Assembly: GCF_004011835.1 (NCBI RefSeq)
Contig: NZ_RKLN01000002.1
Span: 1-64,000 of the forward strand
Direction of reading: 5' to 3'
Source of the DNA: Rhodococcus spongiicola
GTDB lineage: Bacteria; Actinomycetota; Actinomycetes; Mycobacteriales; Mycobacteriaceae
DNA length: 64,000 nucleotides
A model generated the notes under the pieces. That model worked only from the letters and a program-made list of their open reading frames with translations, did no database searches and was not told the DNA's origin. The position numbers and the translations under genes are program-made. Below, one piece after another: positions 11,485-21,588 of this stretch (its first letter is position 1; every line of letters begins with the position of its first letter).

Positions 11485-11853
11485 GTGATTCAGCAGGAGT
11501 CGCGGCTGCGCGTCGCCGACAACACGGGTGCCAAGGAGATTCTCTGCATCCGCGTTCTCGGTGGCTCGTCCCGTCGCTACGCCGGGATCGGCGACACCAT
11601 CGTCGCCACTGTCAAGGACGCCGTCCCGGGCGGTGGCGTGAAGAAGGGTGAGGTCGTCAAGGCCGTCATCGTCCGCACCGCCAAGGAGCGCCGTCGTCCG
11701 GACGGCTCGTACATCAAGTTCGACGAGAATGCCGCCGTCATCATCAAGGCGGACAACGATCCGCGTGGCACTCGCATCTTCGGACCCGTCGGCCGCGAGC
11801 TTCGTGAGAAGCGCTTCATGAAGATCGTCTCGCTCGCCCCGGAGGTGCTGTGA
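11485..11853 (+). CDS. rplN: 50S ribosomal protein L14
   Basis: L14 sits at the subunit interface and contributes to intersubunit bridges. The 122-residue length is exact for the family, with [19 protein letters not shown] at the start and [20 protein letters not shown] near the end. The start is GTG with an AAGGAGAAG site. It begins the spc operon and overlaps rplX slightly. Confidence 0.98.
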   Translation: MIQQESRLRVADNTGAKEILCIRVLGGSSRRYAGIGDTIVATVKDAVPGGGVKKGEVVKAVIVRTAKERRRPDGSYIKFDENAAVIIKADNDPRGTRIFGPVGRELREKRFMKIVSLAPEVL

Positions 11854-12170
11854 TGAAGGTGCACAAGGGTGACACCGTGCTGGTCGTCTCCGGCAAGGAC
11901 AAGGGCGCGAAGGGCAAGGTCATTCAGGCCTACCCCGCGACCAACAAGGTCCTCGTCGAGGGCGTGAACCGCATCAAGAAGCACACCGCCGTTTCGTCGA
12001 ATCAGCGCGGCGCCTCTTCCGGCGGCATCGTGACGCAGGAGGCTCCCGTCCACGTCTCCAACGTCATGGTCGTCGATTCCGACGGCAACCCGACGCGTGT
12101 GGGCTACCGCACCGACGAGGAGACCGGCAAGCGCGTGCGCATTTCCCGGAAGAACGGGAAGGACATCTGA
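11853..12170 (+). CDS. rplX: 50S ribosomal protein L24
   Basis: L24 is an assembly-initiator protein of the 50S subunit with a KOW motif, seen here as [19 protein letters not shown] at the N-terminus. I choose the ATG at 11853, seven bases after GGAGG; a GTG three bases earlier would add one methionine but is too close to that site. It shares one base with the rplN stop. The length is 105 residues. Confidence 0.97.
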   Translation: MKVHKGDTVLVVSGKDKGAKGKVIQAYPATNKVLVEGVNRIKKHTAVSSNQRGASSGGIVTQEAPVHVSNVMVVDSDGNPTRVGYRTDEETGKRVRISRKNGKDI

Positions 12171-12171
12171 C

Positions 12172-12738
12172 ATGACCTCCACCGAGAACAAGATCCAGCC
12201 GCGACTGAAGAGCCGGTACCGCGAGGAGATCCGCGACGCACTGAACGCGGAGTTCGACTACGCGAACGTCATGCAGATCCCCGGTGTCGTCAAGGTCGTC
12301 GTCAACATGGGTGTCGGTGACGCCGCTCGGGACGCCAAGCTGATCAACGGTGCGGTTTCCGACCTCGCCCTGATCACCGGTCAGAAGCCCGAGATCAGGC
12401 GTGCCCGCAAGTCCATCGCGCAGTTCAAGCTGCGTGAGGGTATGCCGATCGGTGCGCGTGTGACGCTGCGCGGCGACCGGATGTGGGAGTTCCTCGACCG
12501 CCTGGTGTCCATCGCGCTGCCCCGTATCCGCGACTTCCGCGGCCTGTCGCCCAAGCAGTTCGACGGCAACGGCAACTACACGTTCGGCCTCAACGAGCAG
12601 TCGATGTTCCACGAGATCGACGTGGACAAGATCGATCGTCCGCGCGGTATGGACATCACCGTTGTGACCACCGCCACCAACAACGAAGAAGGCCGTGCGC
12701 TGCTCAAGCACCTCGGCTTCCCGTTCAAGGAGAACTGA
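12172..12738 (+). CDS. rplE: 50S ribosomal protein L5
   Basis: L5 binds 5S rRNA and contacts the P-site tRNA in the central protuberance. The 188-residue product carries [19 protein letters not shown] and the conserved [18 protein letters not shown]. The ATG at 12172 is one base after the rplX stop. A longer frame starting inside rplX has no support. Confidence 0.98.
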   Translation: MTSTENKIQPRLKSRYREEIRDALNAEFDYANVMQIPGVVKVVVNMGVGDAARDAKLINGAVSDLALITGQKPEIRRARKSIAQFKLREGMPIGARVTLRGDRMWEFLDRLVSIALPRIRDFRGLSPKQFDGNGNYTFGLNEQSMFHEIDVDKIDRPRGMDITVVTTATNNEEGRALLKHLGFPFKEN

Positions 12739-12742
12739 GCCC

Positions 12743-12928
12743 ATGGCTAAGAAGGCACTGGTCAACAAGGCCAACAAGAAGCCCAAGTTCAAGGTGCGCG
12801 CCTACACCCGTTGCCAGAAGTGTGGCCGTCCGCACGCGGTGTTCCGCAAGTTCGGTCTGTGCCGCATCTGCGTACGCGAGATGGCGCACGCCGGCGAGTT
12901 GCCGGGCGTTCACAAGAGCTCCTGGTAA
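12743..12928 (+). CDS. rpsN: 30S ribosomal protein S14, zinc-binding short type
   Basis: This is the 61-residue zinc form of S14 (also called rpsZ), with four cysteines in CQKCGRP and CRICVRE. The long zinc-free paralogue used under zinc limitation in some actinobacteria is not in this window. The start at 12743 follows an AAGGAGAA site and lies four bases after rplE. Confidence 0.97.
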   Translation: MAKKALVNKANKKPKFKVRAYTRCQKCGRPHAVFRKFGLCRICVREMAHAGELPGVHKSSW

Positions 12929-13008
12929 CCAGCCACAACAGACTTCCGCTCCGCACCCGCGGAACGGTGAAGGTAAGAACCACTTCGTTGTAGGCCCACG
13001 GCCGGGCC

Positions 13009-13042
13009 GGTTCCGCGCCTCGACTCGTCGAGGAGCGGAACC
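13009..13042 (+). terminator. Long hairpin between rpsN and rpsH
   Basis: GGTTCCGC-G-CCTCGAC and GTCGAGG-A-GCGGAACC pair with a single mismatch around a two-base loop. It lies in a 165-base gap inside the spc operon. There is no T-run, so it could be a partial terminator that sets dosage, an RNase processing site or an RNA-stabilising element. Confidence 0.55.
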
Positions 13043-13093
13043 CGGGTCGGCGTTGCATGGGAACCCCAACGAGAAAGGTGCACAGGTCAACCC

Positions 13094-13492
13094 ATGACCA
13101 TGACTGATCCGATCGCAGACTTCTTGACGCGTCTGCGCAACGCCAATTCGGCGTACCACGACGAGGTCCGACTTCCTCATTCGAAGATCAAGTCGAACAT
13201 CGCCGAGATCCTCAAGCGCGAGGGCTACATCGCGGACTACCGCTCCGAGGATGCCGAGGTCGGCAAGACGCTGATCGTCGACCTCAAGTACGGCCCGAGC
13301 CGCGAGCGCAGCCTCGCCGGCGTCCGCCGTGTCTCGAAGCCGGGTCTGCGCGTGTACGCGAAGTCCACCAACCTGCCGAAGGTCCTGGGCGGCCTGGGCG
13401 TGGCGATCATCTCCACGTCCTCTGGCCTGCTCACCGATCGTCAGGCGGCCAATCAGGGTGTGGGCGGGGAAGTCCTCGCCTACGTCTGGTAA
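13094..13492 (+). CDS. rpsH: 30S ribosomal protein S8
   Basis: S8 is a primary 16S rRNA-binding protein and, in E. coli, the repressor of the spc operon. The 132-residue protein begins [18 protein letters not shown] and ends with the conserved [12 protein letters not shown] and GGEVLAYVW segments. It follows the hairpin at 13009 and an AGAAAGG ribosome site, and lies 14 bases before rplF. Confidence 0.98.
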   Translation: MTMTDPIADFLTRLRNANSAYHDEVRLPHSKIKSNIAEILKREGYIADYRSEDAEVGKTLIVDLKYGPSRERSLAGVRRVSKPGLRVYAKSTNLPKVLGGLGVAIISTSSGLLTDRQAANQGVGGEVLAYVW

Positions 13493-13506
13493 GGGAGGCC
13501 ACCACA

Positions 13507-14046
13507 ATGTCGCGTATTGGAAAGATCCCGGTCGCTGTCCCTGCGGGCGTCGACGTGACCATCGACGGACAGGACGTCGCGGTCAAGGGCCCGAAGGGCT
13601 CGCTCTCGCTGGTCGTCTCCGAGCCGATCTCGGTCGTCAAGGGCGAGGACGGTGCCCTCCAGGTCAACCGCCCCGACGACGAGCGCCGCAACCGCGCGCT
13701 GCACGGTCTGTCACGGACCCTCGTGCAGAACATGATCATCGGTGTGACCGCGGGTTACACCACCAAGATGGAGATCCACGGCGTCGGCTACCGTGTGGCG
13801 CTGAAGGGGCAGAACCTCGAGTTCTCGCTCGGTTACAGCCACCCGGTCCTGGTCGAGGCCTCTGAGGGCATCAGCTTCGCTGTCGAGTCGCCGACCAAGT
13901 TCTCGATCTCCGGCATCGACAAGCAGAAGGTCGGCCAGATCGCGGCCAACATCCGCCGCCTGCGCAAGTCCGACCCGTACAAGGGCAAGGGCATCCGCTA
14001 CGAGGGCGAGCAGGTCCGCCGCAAGGTCGGAAAGACGGGTAAGTGA
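13507..14046 (+). CDS. rplF: 50S ribosomal protein L6
   Basis: L6 lies near the factor-binding region of the 50S subunit. The 179-residue product has the two repeated L6 folds, with [18 protein letters not shown] at the N-terminus and [20 protein letters not shown] at the C-terminus. It is one base ahead of the rplR start. Confidence 0.98.
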   Translation: MSRIGKIPVAVPAGVDVTIDGQDVAVKGPKGSLSLVVSEPISVVKGEDGALQVNRPDDERRNRALHGLSRTLVQNMIIGVTAGYTTKMEIHGVGYRVALKGQNLEFSLGYSHPVLVEASEGISFAVESPTKFSISGIDKQKVGQIAANIRRLRKSDPYKGKGIRYEGEQVRRKVGKTGK

Positions 14047-14047
14047 T

Positions 14048-14455
14048 ATGAGCCAGACTGCAAACCAGAAGGCCAAGCGGATTCCGTTGGGCAAGGACGT
14101 GTCCACCACGCGTCGTCTGTCGAAGGCGCGTCGTCACTTCCGTCTGCGCAAGAAGATCTCCGGCACCCCCGAGCGTCCCCGCCTCGTGGTGAACCGCTCG
14201 TCGCGTCACATCCACGCGCAACTGGTGGACGACTTGGCCGGCAAGACGCTCGCCGCCGCGTCGACCGTCGAGCCAGACGTGCGCGCGGTCGACGGCGACA
14301 AGAAGGCCCGCGGCGCCAAGGTCGGCCAGCTGATCGCCGAGCGTGCCAAGGCTGCCGGCGTGGAGGCCGTGGTGTTCGACCGCGGCGGCCACACCTACAG
14401 CGGCCGGATCGCGGCCCTGGCAGATGCCGCTCGCGAAGGCGGGTTGAAGTTCTGA
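14048..14455 (+). CDS. rplR: 50S ribosomal protein L18
   Basis: L18 binds 5S rRNA together with L5. The 135-residue product has [19 protein letters not shown] and the C-terminal [20 protein letters not shown], both typical. It starts at the ATG at 14048, right after the rplF stop, and is followed after 31 bases by rpsE. Confidence 0.98.
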   Translation: MSQTANQKAKRIPLGKDVSTTRRLSKARRHFRLRKKISGTPERPRLVVNRSSRHIHAQLVDDLAGKTLAAASTVEPDVRAVDGDKKARGAKVGQLIAERAKAAGVEAVVFDRGGHTYSGRIAALADAAREGGLKF

Positions 14456-14486
14456 TGACCAACATTACTAACGGAAGGAATGCCTG

Positions 14487-15131
14487 ATGCCGGGACGTCA
14501 AAGGCGTGACGGCGGAAGCGGACCCGCCGGACAGAATGGGCCGAGCACGGGAGACAGCCGTGGCGGCGGTCGCGATCGCCGCGACAGCCGCCGTGACAGC
14601 GCGGCCGAGAAGTCGAACCAGATCGAGCGCGTCGTCTCCATCAACCGCGTTTCGAAGGTCGTCAAGGGCGGTCGTCGCTTCAGCTTCACCGCTCTGGTCA
14701 TCGTGGGCGACGGCAACGGACTCGTCGGCGTCGGCTACGGAAAGGCCAAGGAAGTTCCCGCGGCCATCCAGAAGGGTGTCGAGGAGGCTCGTAAGAGCTT
14801 CTTCCGAGTGCCGCTCATCGGCAGCACCATCACCCACCCGGTTCAGGGCGAGGCAGCGGCCGGTGTCGTCATGCTGCGTCCGGCCAGCCCGGGTACCGGT
14901 GTGATCGCCGGTGGTGCGGTGCGTGCCGTGCTCGAGTGCGCGGGCATCTCCGACATCCTCGCCAAGTCGCTCGGCAGCGACAACGCGATCAACGTTGTGC
15001 ACGCGACGGTTGCCGCCCTCAAGGGCTTGCAGCGTCCCGAAGAGGTTGCAGCCCGCCGTGGCCTGCCCCTCGAGGACGTGGCCCCGGCCGGTATGCTCCG
15101 CGCTCGCGCACAGGCTGGGAGCGTGAAGTAA
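14487..15131 (+). CDS. rpsE: 30S ribosomal protein S5
   Basis: S5 contributes to decoding accuracy and mRNA unwinding. The core starts at [20 protein letters not shown], and the spectinomycin loop and the [15 protein letters not shown] segment are both present. The first 45 residues are a Gly/Arg/Asp-rich extension, usual in actinobacteria. The protein has 214 residues. The stop shares a base with the rpmD start. Confidence 0.98.
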   Translation: MPGRQRRDGGSGPAGQNGPSTGDSRGGGRDRRDSRRDSAAEKSNQIERVVSINRVSKVVKGGRRFSFTALVIVGDGNGLVGVGYGKAKEVPAAIQKGVEEARKSFFRVPLIGSTITHPVQGEAAAGVVMLRPASPGTGVIAGGAVRAVLECAGISDILAKSLGSDNAINVVHATVAALKGLQRPEEVAARRGLPLEDVAPAGMLRARAQAGSVK

Positions 15132-15316
15132 TGGCACAGCTCAAGGTCACTCAGGTCAAGAGCACCATCGGGACTAAGCAGAACCAGCGGGACAGCCTGC
15201 GCACCCTCGGACTGAAGAAGATCCGTCAGTCCGTCGTCCGCGAGGACAACGCGCAGAACCGCGGTCTGATCAACGTGGTGCGTCACCTCGTCACGGTTGA
15301 GGAGGTCCAACCATGA
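15131..15316 (+). CDS. rpmD: 50S ribosomal protein L30
   Basis: L30 is a small 50S protein present in most bacteria. The 61-residue product has [20 protein letters not shown] and the RQSVVREDN loop. I choose the ATG at 15131, which overlaps the rpsE stop by one base (TAATG); the frame continues open into rpsE without a start signal. It overlaps rplO by four bases. Confidence 0.97.
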   Translation: MAQLKVTQVKSTIGTKQNQRDSLRTLGLKKIRQSVVREDNAQNRGLINVVRHLVTVEEVQP

Positions 15317-15753
15317 CCATCAAGTTGCATCACCTGCGCCCCGCACCCGGTGCCAAGACCGACAAGACCCGCGTCGGTCGCGGTGAGGGCTCTAAGGGTA
15401 AGACCGCCGGTCGCGGAACCAAGGGCACCAAGGCGCGCAAGAATGTGCCGGCCGCCTTCGAGGGTGGACAGATGCCGATTCACATGCGTCTGCCCAAGCT
15501 CAAGGGCTTCAAGAATGCGTTCCGCACCGAGTACCAGGTCGTGAACGTCGGTGACATCGCTCGTCTGTTCCCCGAGGGTGGACAGATCGGCGTCGCCGAG
15601 CTCGTCGCCGCGGGCGCGGTACGCAAGAACCAGCTCGTGAAGGTTCTCGGGGAGGGAGAGCTCCCGGTCGCCGTCCAGGTCACCGCGAACAAGTTCTCGG
15701 GCTCTGCGAAGGAGAAGATCGCCGCTGCCGGTGGCACTGCCACCGAGGTGTGA
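15313..15753 (+). CDS. rplO: 50S ribosomal protein L15
   Basis: L15 is a late-assembly protein of the central 50S core. The 146-residue product has [20 protein letters not shown], the glycine-rich [13 protein letters not shown] loop and the typical C-terminal [15 protein letters not shown]. It ends the ribosomal part of the spc operon; a strong terminator follows before secY. Confidence 0.98.
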   Translation: MTIKLHHLRPAPGAKTDKTRVGRGEGSKGKTAGRGTKGTKARKNVPAAFEGGQMPIHMRLPKLKGFKNAFRTEYQVVNVGDIARLFPEGGQIGVAELVAAGAVRKNQLVKVLGEGELPVAVQVTANKFSGSAKEKIAAAGGTATEV

Positions 15754-15774
15754 TCCTTCCTTTCAGCTAGCTGT

Positions 15775-15818
15775 CGAATGGCCGCAACGTGCCCTCTGGG
15801 GTAAGTTGCGGCCATTCG
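15775..15818 (+). terminator. Terminator after rplO
   Basis: CGAATGGCCGCAAC and GTTGCGGCCATTCG form a perfect 14-base-pair stem with a 16-base loop, 22 bases after the rplO stop. There is no U-tract, as is common in actinobacteria. It separates rplO from secY. Confidence 0.8.
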
Positions 15819-15857
15819 CCGCTCCGGGGTGTTCGGACCGGGCATACTGGTCAGGGT

Positions 15858-15911
15858 CAGCCCCCTGGATGGGGGCTGTAGTTTGATGTGTCACTGCTAG
15901 AGTTCTAGAGT
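15858..15911 (+). promoter_or_regulatory. secY: secY promoter with upstream hairpin
   Basis: TTGATG at 15883-15888, 17 bases, TAGAGT at 15906-15911 is a good sigma-A-like promoter that would start RNA near 15918, 55 bases before secY. Directly upstream, CAGCCCCC/GGGGGCTG (15858-15878) forms an eight-pair hairpin. The direct repeat AGAGTTCT spans the -10 region. Together with the terminator at 15775 this supports a separate secY-adk-map transcript. Confidence 0.55.
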
Positions 15912-15972
15912 TCTGCAATCCAAGGGCGGGTCAATCGATCGACTCGCCGTGTGTCGTGTGCCAGGAGGATCT

Positions 15973-17295
15973 TTGCTTTCCGCCTTTGTCTCGGCCTTTA
16001 GGACACCCGACCTGAGGCGGAAGATCCTCTTCACTCTCGGTCTGGTCGCTCTGTATCGGCTGGGTGCCACGATGCCCTCGCCCGGTGTCGACTACGGCAA
16101 CGTGCAAGCGTGTCTCGAACAGGCTGTACAGGGCGAGTCCGCCGGCATCTACTCGCTGATCAACCTGTTCTCCGGCGGTGCGTTGCTGCAGCTGTCGGTG
16201 TTCGCGATCGGCATCATGCCGTACATCACGGCGAGCATCATCGTCCAGTTGCTGACGGTCGTCATCCCGAGGTTCGAGGAGCTTCGCAAGGAGGGCCAGT
16301 CGGGCCAGGCGAAGATGACGCAGTACACGCGGTACCTGTCGATCGCCCTCGCCGTGCTGCAGTCCACGGGCATCGTCGCGCTGGCGGCGCGTGGGCAGCT
16401 GCTGCAGGGCTGTGCGGAGCCGATCCTCGCCGACGACAGCGTATTCGGGCTCGTCATGATCGTGCTCGTGATGACCGCTGGTGCGGCTCTTGTGATGTGG
16501 TTCGGTGAGCTGATCACCGAACGTGGCGTCGGCAACGGCATGTCCTTGCTCATCTTCGCCGGCATCGCGTCGCGTATTCCGGCCGAGGGCAGCAACATCC
16601 TCAACGGCCGCGGCGGCGTGACGTTCACACTCGTGTGCATCGCGGCACTGTTGATCATCATCGGCGTCGTCTTCGTCGAGCAGGGCCAACGTCGTATTCC
16701 GGTGCAGTACGCCAAGCGGATGGTGGGCCGCAAGATGTACGGCGGCTCGTCGACGTACTTGCCGCTCAAGGTCAACCAGGCCGGCGTCATCCCGGTGATC
16801 TTCGCGTCCTCGCTGCTGTACCTGCCCAACCTCATCGCGCAGCTCTCCGGTGCGGCAACCAATCCCAATCCGAGTTGGTGGCAGCGCTGGATCAACGAAT
16901 ACTTGGTGAACCCGGCCAACCCGGTCTACATCCTGATCTACTTCGGGATGATCGTCTTCTTCACGTACTTCTACGTCGCCATCACCTTCAACACGGAGGA
17001 ACGCGCCGACGAGATGAAGAAGTTCGGTGGCTTCATCCCGGGTATCCGTCCGGGTCGACCAACCGCCGACTACCTGAGCTACGTGCTGAGCCGAATCACC
17101 CTGCCGGGTGCCATCTACCTCGGCACCATCGCGGTGCTGCCGAATCTCTTCCTCGAGGTCGGCAACACCGGCGGCGTCGCAAACCTGCCGTTCGGTGGTA
17201 CGGCGGTGCTCATTATGGTCAGTGTCGGCCTCGATACCGTCAAGCAGATCGAGAGCCAGCTGATGCAGCGAAACTATGAAGGGTTCCTTAAGTGA
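15973..17295 (+). CDS. secY: Preprotein translocase subunit SecY
   Basis: SecY is the ten-helix channel of the Sec export pathway. From the TTG at 15973 the protein has 440 residues and begins [20 protein letters not shown] like mycobacterial SecY. An AGGAGG lies four bases before it. A GTG eight codons earlier is open but lacks a ribosome site. [15 protein letters not shown] near residue 80 and [11 protein letters not shown] in the large cytoplasmic loop are family motifs. It overlaps adk by four bases. Confidence 0.97.
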   Translation: MLSAFVSAFRTPDLRRKILFTLGLVALYRLGATMPSPGVDYGNVQACLEQAVQGESAGIYSLINLFSGGALLQLSVFAIGIMPYITASIIVQLLTVVIPRFEELRKEGQSGQAKMTQYTRYLSIALAVLQSTGIVALAARGQLLQGCAEPILADDSVFGLVMIVLVMTAGAALVMWFGELITERGVGNGMSLLIFAGIASRIPAEGSNILNGRGGVTFTLVCIAALLIIIGVVFVEQGQRRIPVQYAKRMVGRKMYGGSSTYLPLKVNQAGVIPVIFASSLLYLPNLIAQLSGAATNPNPSWWQRWINEYLVNPANPVYILIYFGMIVFFTYFYVAITFNTEERADEMKKFGGFIPGIRPGRPTADYLSYVLSRITLPGAIYLGTIAVLPNLFLEVGNTGGVANLPFGGTAVLIMVSVGLDTVKQIESQLMQRNYEGFLK

Positions 17296-17837
17296 GACTT
17301 GTCCTCCTTGGTCCTCCCGGTGCCGGTAAGGGCACCCAGGCCGCGATTCTGTCCGAGAAGCTGGGCGTTCCGCACATCTCCACCGGGGATCTGTTCCGGG
17401 CGAACATCGGGCAGGAGACCCCGCTCGGACTCGAGGCCAAGAGGTATCTCGACGCGGGCGATCTGGTCCCGAGCGAGATCACGAACAGGATGGTGAAGGC
17501 CCGCGTCGCGGAGCCCGATGCGGCCAACGGATTCCTGCTCGACGGCTTCCCGCGCACGGTCGATCAAGCCAAGGCGCTGGAGGACATCCTGGCGGGTCTC
17601 GATGCCAAGCTCGACGCGGTGCTCGCGTTCGATGTCGACGACGATGTCGTCGTCGAGCGGATGCTCGCCCGCGGTCGCGCCGACGACACCGAGGACGTCA
17701 TCCGCAACCGCATGCGCGTCTACCGGGAGGAGACGGCGCCGCTGCTGGACTACTACGCGAGCCAGGTCGTCACCGTCGACGCTGTCGGGGCCGTCGAAGA
17801 GGTCAACGCCCGCGCTCTCGCGGCGCTCGGCAAGTAA
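17292..17837 (+). CDS. adk: Adenylate kinase
   Basis: Adenylate kinase interconverts ATP plus AMP and two ADP in the cytoplasm. The 181-residue protein has the P-loop [19 protein letters not shown], the AMP-binding [10 protein letters not shown] and the LID arginines in [15 protein letters not shown]. It is the short-LID form without a zinc finger. The GTG start overlaps the secY stop by four bases. Confidence 0.98.
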   Translation: MRLVLLGPPGAGKGTQAAILSEKLGVPHISTGDLFRANIGQETPLGLEAKRYLDAGDLVPSEITNRMVKARVAEPDAANGFLLDGFPRTVDQAKALEDILAGLDAKLDAVLAFDVDDDVVVERMLARGRADDTEDVIRNRMRVYREETAPLLDYYASQVVTVDAVGAVEEVNARALAALGK

Positions 17838-18640
17838 TGGCGTTCGGTCGCAAACGCAAGGTCGTTCCGTTCCGCACGGCGGGTGAGCTCGATGCGATGG
17901 CTGCCGCAGGGGCGATCGTCGGGGACGCTCTGGTGGCGGTGCGCGATGCGGCCAAGCCCGGCGTCAGCACGCTCGAGCTCAACGACATCGCCGAATCCGT
18001 GATCCGTGCCGCCGGCGCCGTGCCGTCGTTCCTCGGATACCACGGGTTCACGGGATCGATCTGTTCGTCGGTCAACGACCGGGTGGTCCACGGCATCCCG
18101 TCCGCCGACGAGATCCTCGTCGAGGGCGACCTAGTTTCGATCGACTGCGGCGCCATTCTCGACGGGTGGCACGGCGACTCGGCGTGGACGTTCGGAATCG
18201 GTGCTCTGAGCGAGGCCGACGCTCAGCTGAGCGAGGCGACACGGGTGTCCATGGAAGCGGGTATCGCCGCGATGGTCGAGGGCAACCGACTGACGGATGT
18301 CTCTCACGCAATCGAACTCGGTGCCCGCGCCGCGGGGTCATCGCACGGCCGCTGGTACGGGATCGTCGATGGCTACGGCGGACATGCGATCGGTCGCGAG
18401 ATGCACATGGATCCGTTCCTGCCGAACGAGGGCGCCCCCGGGAAGGGGCCGCGCCTGGTCGCCGGATCGGTCCTGGCGATCGAGCCGATGCTCACCCTGG
18501 GCACGCATGAGACCCGGGTCCTCGGCGACGACTGGACAGTGGTCACCACCGACGGCAGCCGTGCCGCGCACTGGGAGCACACCGTCGCCGTCACCGAACA
18601 CGGGCCGCGGATCCTCACACTGCGATCCGGCGACAACTGA
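17837..18640 (+). CDS. map: Methionine aminopeptidase, type I
   Basis: Methionine aminopeptidase removes the initiator methionine from nascent proteins. The 267-residue protein has the pita-bread fold residues: the histidine in GYHGFTG, the metal ligands in [18 protein letters not shown], the histidine of [12 protein letters not shown] and the two final glutamates in LAIEPM and HWEHT. It shares a base with the adk stop. It is convergent with dtd, with only 29 bases between them. Confidence 0.97.
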   Translation: MAFGRKRKVVPFRTAGELDAMAAAGAIVGDALVAVRDAAKPGVSTLELNDIAESVIRAAGAVPSFLGYHGFTGSICSSVNDRVVHGIPSADEILVEGDLVSIDCGAILDGWHGDSAWTFGIGALSEADAQLSEATRVSMEAGIAAMVEGNRLTDVSHAIELGARAAGSSHGRWYGIVDGYGGHAIGREMHMDPFLPNEGAPGKGPRLVAGSVLAIEPMLTLGTHETRVLGDDWTVVTTDGSRAAHWEHTVAVTEHGPRILTLRSGDN

Positions 18641-18669
18641 GATTCGCCCGACGCAACCGCATGGGTGAT

Positions 18670-19107
18670 TCAGCCGTCGAGCAGGACGGTCACCGGACCG
18701 TCGTTGACGAGACTCACCTGCATGTGCGCTCCGAACCGTCCCACCTCGACTGTCGCCCCGAGTTCGCGCAGCGCGTCAGCGAAGGCATCGACGAGGGGTT
18801 CGGCCACCGCGCGCGGCGCGGCGGGCGACCACGACGGACGCCGGCTCCTACGGGTGTCCGCCATCAGGGTGAACTGGCTGACGACCAGGATCGGGGCGCC
18901 GACGTCGGATGCGGATTTCTCGTCGTCGAGGATCCGCAGTCGCCACACGCGACGGGCGACGTTCGATGCGGCGACCGGATCGTCGTCGAGTCCTACGCCG
19001 AGGAGTACGAGTAGACCCTGGCCGTCCGCAGGGGGCGAGATGCGGGCCACCTCCTCGCCGTTTACCGCGACCGCTGCCGATGTGACTCGTTGGACGAGCG
19101 CGCGCAT
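18670..19107 (-). CDS. dtd: D-aminoacyl-tRNA deacylase
   Basis: Dtd hydrolyses D-amino acids from mischarged tRNAs. The 145-residue protein has the two active-site signatures, SQFTLMAD near residue 80 and [10 protein letters not shown] at the C-terminus (the GPVT motif). I start it at MRALVQRV (19107), the family norm, rather than ten residues upstream. It stands alone on the minus strand inside the ribosomal gene run. Confidence 0.95.
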   Translation of the reverse strand: MRALVQRVTSAAVAVNGEEVARISPPADGQGLLVLLGVGLDDDPVAASNVARRVWRLRILDDEKSASDVGAPILVVSQFTLMADTRRSRRPSWSPAAPRAVAEPLVDAFADALRELGATVEVGRFGAHMQVSLVNDGPVTVLLDG

Positions 19108-19186
19108 TGAGTTGTTCTTCCCTTCTGAGTGAAGCAACCCCGGGTGGAGTGGCCCCGGGTGGAGCAGCGGGAAACCCCGCCCGCAT

Positions 19187-19215
19187 TTGGACTGGTTGGA
19201 AATTGTCGGTAAGGT
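19187..19215 (+). promoter_or_regulatory. infA: Candidate infA operon promoter
   Basis: TTGGAC, 17 bases, TAAGGT fits an actinobacterial sigma-A promoter (TANNNT -10). RNA would start near 19222, leaving a leader of about 220 bases before infA. The 333-base gap between dtd and infA also holds a direct repeat CCCCGGGTGGA (19139-19149 and 19154-19164); no gene is seen there. Confidence 0.5.
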
Positions 19216-19440
19216 GGAACAACGGTGCGCCCTGCGTATCGGTCGTTTGCGTGTCCGACGCCAGTCGGACTGTCGTACTCGGTCGGCGAAAAGATGCTGT
19301 ACGTAGGTTCCCGGATTGGCGTCCGAAGAGGACGCTCATCCTCTTCCGGGACCTCGTCAGTGTTCAGGACCACCGCTGTAGCGGATACCGGTGACGGTAG
19401 CCGATGAACCCATTGCGCCACTCAACGGATCGCGGAGGAC

Positions 19441-19662
19441 ATGGCTAAGAAAGACGGGGCTATCGAGGTCGAGGGACGAGTTGTCGAACCGCTGCCCAAT
19501 GCGATGTTTCGCATTGAGCTCGAGAACGGCCACAAGGTCCTCGCGCACATCAGCGGAAAGATGCGTCAGCACTACATCCGCATTCTTCCCGAGGATCGCG
19601 TCGTGGTGGAGCTTTCGCCCTACGACCTGTCGCGTGGGCGCATCGTCTACCGCTACAAGTAA
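19441..19662 (+). CDS. infA: Translation initiation factor IF-1
   Basis: IF-1 is an OB-fold factor that occupies the A site during initiation. The 73-residue protein begins [18 protein letters not shown] and has the [17 protein letters not shown] core and the C-terminal [20 protein letters not shown] ribosome site is close upstream. It leads the alpha-operon genes rpmJ, rpsM, rpsK, rpsD and rpoA. Confidence 0.98.
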
Positions 19663-19667
19663 GAGCT

Positions 19668-19691
19668 TCCCCGGCCGCACCCGGCCGGGGA
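19668..19691 (+). terminator. Hairpin between infA and rpmJ
   Basis: TCCCCGGCCG and CGGCCGGGGA form a perfect ten-pair stem with a CACC loop, five bases after the infA stop. Without a U-tract it may only attenuate transcription into rpmJ. Confidence 0.6.
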
Positions 19692-19739
19692 GAACTATGT
19701 CTGCCCTCGGGTGGACACACAACAGGAGATCAGACGCAC

Positions 19740-19853
19740 GTGAAGGTTCAGCCTAGCGTCAAGAAGATCTGCGAGAAGTGCAAGGTGATTCGCCGTAACG
19801 GGCGGGTCATGGTGATCTGCGACAACCTACGCCACAAGCAGCGTCAGGGCTAG
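19740..19853 (+). CDS. rpmJ: 50S ribosomal protein L36
   Basis: This 37-residue protein is the zinc-binding form of L36. The ligands are visible as CEKC, CDN and the histidine in LRHKQRQG. It begins with GTG, giving [10 protein letters not shown]. Its short length and position between infA and rpsM are standard. A 218-base gap follows, containing a seven-pair hairpin (CCCCGGC/GCCGGGG at 19967-19986) and no other gene. Confidence 0.97.
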   Translation: MKVQPSVKKICEKCKVIRRNGRVMVICDNLRHKQRQG

Positions 19854-20071
19854 TCCTCACGGCCACCGCTTCTTCGAGATCTGCTTGGCAACAAGCAACA
19901 GAGAAGACCTCTCAGCACCAACCGCAACCCGGGCCGAGGCAACAACCAAGGCAGGTAGCGGTCCACCCCCGGCACGGAGGCCGGGGCCCCACTGTGAGTG
20001 TGAACCGCAGAGTTTTTCAGACGCAGGGGACGGACTGGGAGCAGACCTCCGCACACCGATAGGAATGCCAC

Positions 20072-20440
20072 ATGGCACGTCTCGCAGGTGTCGATCTTCC
20101 CCGCGAAAAGCGCATGGAGATCGCACTGACCTACATCTACGGCATCGGCCGTACGACCGCCAAGGAGATCCTGACAGCTACGGGTGTCAGCCCGGATCTG
20201 CGCAGCAAGGACCTGTCCGACGAGGACCTCGCCAAGCTCCGCGAGTACATCGAGGAGTCGGTGAAGGTCGAGGGTGACCTGCGTCGTGAGGTGCAGGCGG
20301 ACATTCGCCGCAAGATCGAGATCGGCTGCTACCAGGGCCTGCGCCACCGTCGTGGTCTGCCCGTGCGTGGTCAGCGCACCAAGACCAACGCCCGCACCCG
20401 CAAGGGTCCGAAGCGCACCGTCGCAGGAAAGAAGAAGTAA
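20072..20440 (+). CDS. rpsM: 30S ribosomal protein S13
   Basis: S13 lies in the 30S head and contacts the P-site tRNA and the 50S subunit. The 122-residue product has [20 protein letters not shown] at the start, [20 protein letters not shown] near the C-terminus and a lysine-rich end. Its stop shares a base with the rpsK start (TAATG). Confidence 0.98.
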   Translation: MARLAGVDLPREKRMEIALTYIYGIGRTTAKEILTATGVSPDLRSKDLSDEDLAKLREYIEESVKVEGDLRREVQADIRRKIEIGCYQGLRHRRGLPVRGQRTKTNARTRKGPKRTVAGKKK

Positions 20441-20844
20441 TGCCTCCGAAGTCACGCAGCACCGGTCCGAAGAAGGCGCGTCGCAGGGACAAGAAGAACG
20501 TTCCGCACGGTGCCGCTCACATCAAGAGCACCTTCAACAACACGATCGTGTCGATCACCGACCCGGCCGGCAACGTCATCTCCTGGGCGTCGTCGGGCCA
20601 CGTGGGCTTCAAGGGCTCGCGTAAGTCGACGCCGTTCGCCGCTCAGCTCGCCGCCGAAAACGCTGCTCGCAAGGCGCAGGAGCACGGCGTCAAGAAGGTC
20701 GACGTCTTCGTGAAGGGCCCGGGCTCGGGCCGCGAGACCGCGATCCGCTCGTTGCAGGCTGCAGGCCTCGAAGTCGGCACAATCTCCGATGTCACCCCCC
20801 AGCCGCACAACGGCTGCCGTCCGCCCAAGCGGCGCCGCGTCTAG
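20440..20844 (+). CDS. rpsK: 30S ribosomal protein S11
   Basis: S11 forms part of the mRNA exit platform. The 134-residue product has [19 protein letters not shown] and the C-terminal [18 protein letters not shown], both strongly conserved. The asparagine-glycine in PHNGC is the known isoaspartate site in E. coli S11. It is 21 bases before rpsD. Confidence 0.98.
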   Translation: MPPKSRSTGPKKARRRDKKNVPHGAAHIKSTFNNTIVSITDPAGNVISWASSGHVGFKGSRKSTPFAAQLAAENAARKAQEHGVKKVDVFVKGPGSGRETAIRSLQAAGLEVGTISDVTPQPHNGCRPPKRRRV

Positions 20845-20865
20845 TACGGGAAAGGAAGGTAAGAA

Positions 20866-21471
20866 ATGGCTCGTTACACCGGACCCGTTACCCGTAAGTC
20901 GCGTCGTCTCCGCGTCGACCTGGTCGGAGGCGACCAGGCCTTCGAGCGCCGCCCCTACCCGCCGGGCCAGCACGGCCGCGCGCGGATCAAGGAGAGCGAG
21001 TACCTGCTCCAGCTGCAGGAGAAGCAGAAGGCACGCTTCACCTACGGCGTCATGGAGAAGCAGTTCCGCCGCTACTACCAGGAGGCGGTCAACCGCCCCG
21101 GCAAGACCGGTGAGAACCTGCTACAGATCCTGGAGTCGCGTCTCGACAACGTCGTGTACCGCGCAGGCCTGGCCCGCACCCGCCGTCAGGCGCGTCAGCT
21201 GGTCACGCACGGCCACCTTCTCGTGAACAACAAGAAGGTCGACATCCCCAGCTACCGCGTCTCGCAGTACGACATCATCGATGTCCGCGAGAAGTCGCTG
21301 TCTACCCTGCCGTTCCAGGTCGCCCGCGAGACCCAGGGCGATCGCCCGGTCCCAGGTTGGCTGCAGGTCGTCGGGGGCCGTCTCCGCATCCTGGTGCACC
21401 AGCTCCCCGAGCGTGCGCAGATCGAGGTTCCACTGCAGGAACAGCTGATCGTCGAGTACTACTCGAAGTAA
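20866..21471 (+). CDS. rpsD: 30S ribosomal protein S4
   Basis: S4 starts 30S assembly and contributes to decoding fidelity. The 201-residue product has an N-terminal ARYTGPVTRKSRRL and the S4 RNA-binding fold from RLDNVVYRAGLARTRRQARQ to the C-terminus. There are no N-terminal zinc cysteines. It is followed by a hairpin and then rpoA. Confidence 0.98.
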   Translation: MARYTGPVTRKSRRLRVDLVGGDQAFERRPYPPGQHGRARIKESEYLLQLQEKQKARFTYGVMEKQFRRYYQEAVNRPGKTGENLLQILESRLDNVVYRAGLARTRRQARQLVTHGHLLVNNKKVDIPSYRVSQYDIIDVREKSLSTLPFQVARETQGDRPVPGWLQVVGGRLRILVHQLPERAQIEVPLQEQLIVEYYSK

Positions 21472-21480
21472 GGCACAAAC

Positions 21481-21530
21481 CCTGGGGGCGGCCGGTAACG
21501 TCGCATCCGGCATCACCGGCCACCCCCGGG
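21481..21530 (+). terminator. Hairpin between rpsD and rpoA
   Basis: GGGGG-C-GGCCGGT at 21484-21496 pairs with ACCGGCC-A-CCCCC at 21515-21527 around an 18-base loop. It begins ten bases after the rpsD stop. It may set the ratio of ribosomal proteins to RNA polymerase alpha. Confidence 0.55.
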
Positions 21531-21588
21531 TCCGGGCCTTTCCCATCGTGGGCGTCATATGGCGGACGCCCGTACAGGAGGAAATTCA

